A stretch of 10,026 nt of DNA from assembly GCA_031270925.1 (NCBI GenBank), contig JAISWY010000124.1, positions 1 to 10,026 on the forward strand, in the 5' to 3' direction. This document shows, piece after piece, positions 8,473 through 10,026 of the stretch. Under the pieces are notes generated by a model that was not told the origin of the DNA, did not search any database, and saw only the letters and a list, made by a program, of their open reading frames with translations. Numbering within the stretch: position 1 is the first letter of the stretch; each line of letters starts with the position of its first letter. A program made the position numbers and the translations under genes. The DNA is from Candidatus Symbiothrix sp. (GTDB lineage Bacteria; Bacteroidota; Bacteroidia; Bacteroidales; Azobacteroidaceae).

Positions 8473-8722
8473 ATGTTAAGAAAATTGCCTGTTGATGACC
8501 ACCGAGAACTGTTTCGTACCCGCTTGGCGGACTTGATTAATCCGCAACACGACTTGGCTTTGTGATCCGAGTGATTTTGTTCATTTTCGCAATCGGATTG
8601 GCAAGGATGGCATAGGGAAAATTTTTGCATACAGCGTGCAACTTCACGGTAAAGAATTGCCCAAACAGGCAAAATTTGTATTGTCGGACACAACGGTTCA
8701 GGGCAATTTTACAACTTTTCCC
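8473..8722 (+). pseudogene. Relic of an IS5-family (DUF772 / DDE) transposase with internal deletion
   Basis: From the ATG at 8473, frame 1 encodes MLRKLPVDDHRELFRTRLAD followed by LINPQHDLAL and a stop at 8563-8565, which I recognise as the N-terminus of IS5-type transposases common in Bacteroidota. Directly after, in frame 2 from 8564, comes an internal part of the same protein: DPSDFVHFRNRIGKDGIGKI, then the LHGKELPKQAKFVLSDTTVQ stretch and GNFTTFP, ending at 8722. The Asp of DTTVQ corresponds to the first catalytic Asp of the DDE triad. The segment normally lying between, by memory roughly 60-75 codons, is absent, as is everything after TTFP including the other catalytic residues. It cannot be functional. 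I could not identify terminal inverted repeats or a target duplication. It points opposite to both flanking operons. The family call is from remembered motifs, not a search. Confidence 0.85.
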
Positions 8723-8746
8723 ATTGTTCGTGAGATTAGCAGGGTT

Positions 8747-9739
8747 TTAATCTATTTTTACTGTCCTTATCCTGTCGGTCAATTCCTGCAATCGCCCAAT
8801 CAATTCGTTAAATGTCTTTTTAGGTTCTTCATAGATAAAACTTTGCCGCATATTTTCGTAATCGTCTTTCCATTTTTCAATCAAGTTTTCAGGCGGACAT
8901 ATTTGTATCAGTTCAGGATAATGGGTTTGATAATCAATTCCCCGTATGTTGTTGAATTTTTTGCGGTGGTCTATAACCATTTTATACAAATCGGTATTTT
9001 TCAATGCTGTTTCGGCGAATGGCGTATCCATCATTTTTTCCAAATCATACAAATGCCTTGACATCCTTTTTATGCGTGGCATGTCTTTTTGATATTCTTC
9101 GTGCAACAAAAACAATTTTTCCAAAAAGGTGCGTTCCGGCAAAACAGACTTAAACGAAAGTGTTATTTCGTTGTCAATTTCGAGATAAACCGAATGAATA
9201 AACGTTGTGATTTCTTTTTTCCGATATGGCTCGTCGAGCGACATGGCGCTAAATTCGATTTTTACGACAGGCAAAACATAATCGACAAGTGCAGGCAGAA
9301 TACTTTTGTACTTCACTTCGATGCTTGTTACCATTGCGCTGCTGTTTTCGGTAACAGGCTTTATTTCGTAATCGGTTATGTTATTTTCTTGCAATATTGT
9401 GTCCAATTCGCCAATTAAAATTTCATTTATGTAATGAAACGCTTCGCGGCGAATTGTTGTCCGCTGTTGCGGGGTTTCATCGGGCAAATTAAAAAATAAA
9501 CGACTGATAGACAGGTCTATATCCTCGCTAAACCTGTTGATTAATTCCCAAGCCTTACTCAAACAGGTTCCACCTTTGAACTGCAAAAAGTCAGCCAACG
9601 AGGTTTTTGACAGCGCCATTAAAACCGCGCTTACCCACCAGTCTTTTTCGACTGCCTGCTCAATAATTTTCTTCGCGGTTGCCGTTTGTTGCAGTATCAC
9701 AATTTTTTCGTCATTGTTGTATTGTTGCCAGATACTCAT
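8747..9739 (-). CDS. AbiEii/AbiGii-family nucleotidyltransferase toxin
   Basis: A cytoplasmic 330-aa protein of the AbiEii family (DUF1814-type nucleotidyltransferase), the toxin of type IV-like toxin-antitoxin and abortive-infection modules. In characterised relatives it transfers nucleotides to tRNA or other targets and arrests growth, for instance during phage infection. The expected motifs are visible: FKGGTCLSKAW at 54-64 (motif I, GG-T-L-K), RFSEDIDLS at 69-77 with metal-binding Asp73 and Asp75 (motif II), PERTFLEKLFLLHEE at 201-215 (motif III) and RHLYDLEKM at 228-236 (motif IV). Motifs I-IV are all present, so the enzyme looks intact and of normal length. Its ATG overlaps the stop of the upstream gene by 4 bp (ATGA), the usual antitoxin-toxin coupling. 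Base composition is clearly lower in G+C than the glycosidase genes: 19 of 60 bases at 9061-9120 against 33 of 60 at 5041-5100. This fits horizontal acquisition. Confidence 0.93.
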   Translation of the reverse strand: MSIWQQYNNDEKIVILQQTATAKKIIEQAVEKDWWVSAVLMALSKTSLADFLQFKGGTCLSKAWELINRFSEDIDLSISRLFFNLPDETPQQRTTIRREAFHYINEILIGELDTILQENNITDYEIKPVTENSSAMVTSIEVKYKSILPALVDYVLPVVKIEFSAMSLDEPYRKKEITTFIHSVYLEIDNEITLSFKSVLPERTFLEKLFLLHEEYQKDMPRIKRMSRHLYDLEKMMDTPFAETALKNTDLYKMVIDHRKKFNNIRGIDYQTHYPELIQICPPENLIEKWKDDYENMRQSFIYEEPKKTFNELIGRLQELTDRIRTVKID

Positions 9740-10026
9740 TTAGTTACGGTTTTTATGATTGGTAAAAGAATTTCCTTAATCCACGCGGGCGACAGGTACA
9801 AATCGTGCATCATCGTTTTTCTTTCGACGGCATTGCTTTCTGAAACAAGTTTTGTGATTTGCTTTGTGATTTCGTCCGTTATGCCGTTTTCGCCAAGCTC
9901 TTTCAATGCAATGATTATCAATGGTAAAAGTTTTCCTTTGAATTGGAAATTTCTTTGAACGGCATTTTTGAAAATGATATTGCGATGCCGACTTTCACTT
10001 TCCGTTTTGCGCCATTGGTAATATAG
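9736..10026 (-). CDS. Probable antitoxin partner of the AbiEii toxin (5' part beyond window edge)
   Basis: The frame is open from the right edge to a TGA at 9736-9738, giving the last 96 residues only. It begins LYYQWRKTESESRHRNIIFK and ends SPAWIKEILLPIIKTVTK. The visible part looks mainly helical and hydrophilic, with no signal peptide, and holds LIIIALKELGENGITDEITK followed by an ERKTMMHDLYLSPAWIKEIL tail. From memory this tail resembles C-termini of DUF6088 / AbiEi-type antitoxins that precede AbiEii genes in Bacteroidota (an ALK-IG-D-IT and D--LAPAWI pattern), but I cannot confirm that. The antitoxin call rests mainly on order and the ATGA overlap with the toxin gene. Any DNA-binding winged helix would be in the missing N-terminal part. 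A TTG at 9921 is not a start: the frame continues upstream of it to the edge. Confidence 0.6.
   Translation of the reverse strand, partial: LYYQWRKTESESRHRNIIFKNAVQRNFQFKGKLLPLIIIALKELGENGITDEITKQITKLVSESNAVERKTMMHDLYLSPAWIKEILLPIIKTVTK

Noticed and set aside
8448..8693. 81-codon minus-strand open frame in the intergenic region
   Set aside because: It runs antisense across the transposase relic, has an unnatural Cys/Ser/Arg-rich composition and resembles no family; it is the complement of the relic.
8413..8752. GATTAAAA at 8413-8420 and its inverse TTTTAATC at 8745-8752 as possible IS terminal repeats
   Set aside because: Only 8 AT-rich bases, the right copy lies across the toxin stop codon, and neighbouring bases do not extend the match.

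Overview
The window looks like Bacteroidota DNA, most likely Bacteroidales. The evidence is a SusC-type TonB-dependent transporter with its characteristic N-terminal carboxypeptidase-regulatory-like extension, a secreted glycosidase carrying a C-terminal type IX secretion (T9SS) sorting domain, A-rich start regions without Shine-Dalgarno sequences, and a TAnnTTTG-type -7 promoter element. All intact genes lie on the minus strand, so the reading order is right to left.

Right part (about 8747-10026): an AT-rich two-gene unit. A partial gene running off the right edge overlaps by 4 bp (ATGA) with a complete AbiEii/AbiGii-family nucleotidyltransferase toxin gene. This is the layout of a type IV-like toxin-antitoxin or abortive-infection module. 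The cut-off upstream gene is most likely the antitoxin.

Middle (about 8348-8746): a 400-bp stretch without an intact gene. It holds the relic of an IS5-type transposase on the plus strand: the N-terminal 30 codons are joined to an internal segment with the DPSDFVHF and DTTVQ motifs, the intervening part is deleted, and everything after is lost. Left of the relic is an AT-rich block with three near-repeats spaced 23-24 bp. Next to it is a candidate -7 element just upstream of the first glycosidase gene.

Left part (1-8347): the start of a polysaccharide utilization locus, read as one apparent operon. First comes a GH43-like five-bladed propeller enzyme with F5/8-type C (CBM32-like) domain, fibronectin type III-like domain and T9SS tail. 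It overlaps by 4 bp with a GH2-family enzyme of 1045 aa that has a long C-terminal extension. After a 29-bp gap comes a SusC-like transporter of at least 1073 aa, missing only its last few residues at the left edge. A susD gene would be expected just outside the window. The likely division of labour is that the T9SS-tagged GH43 enzyme trims glycan outside the cell, SusC (with an unseen SusD) imports oligosaccharides, and the GH2 enzyme cuts them further, probably in the periplasm. The substrate cannot be read from the sequence; arabinosyl/xylosyl side groups and beta-linked galactose, mannose or glucuronic acid are all compatible with GH43 plus GH2.

I saw no tRNA, rRNA, CRISPR array or complete mobile element. 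Most of the window is conventional PUL and toxin-antitoxin content. The points worth a second look are the transposase relic, the enzymes-first operon order, the GH2 C-terminal extension and the truncated partner of the AbiEii toxin.
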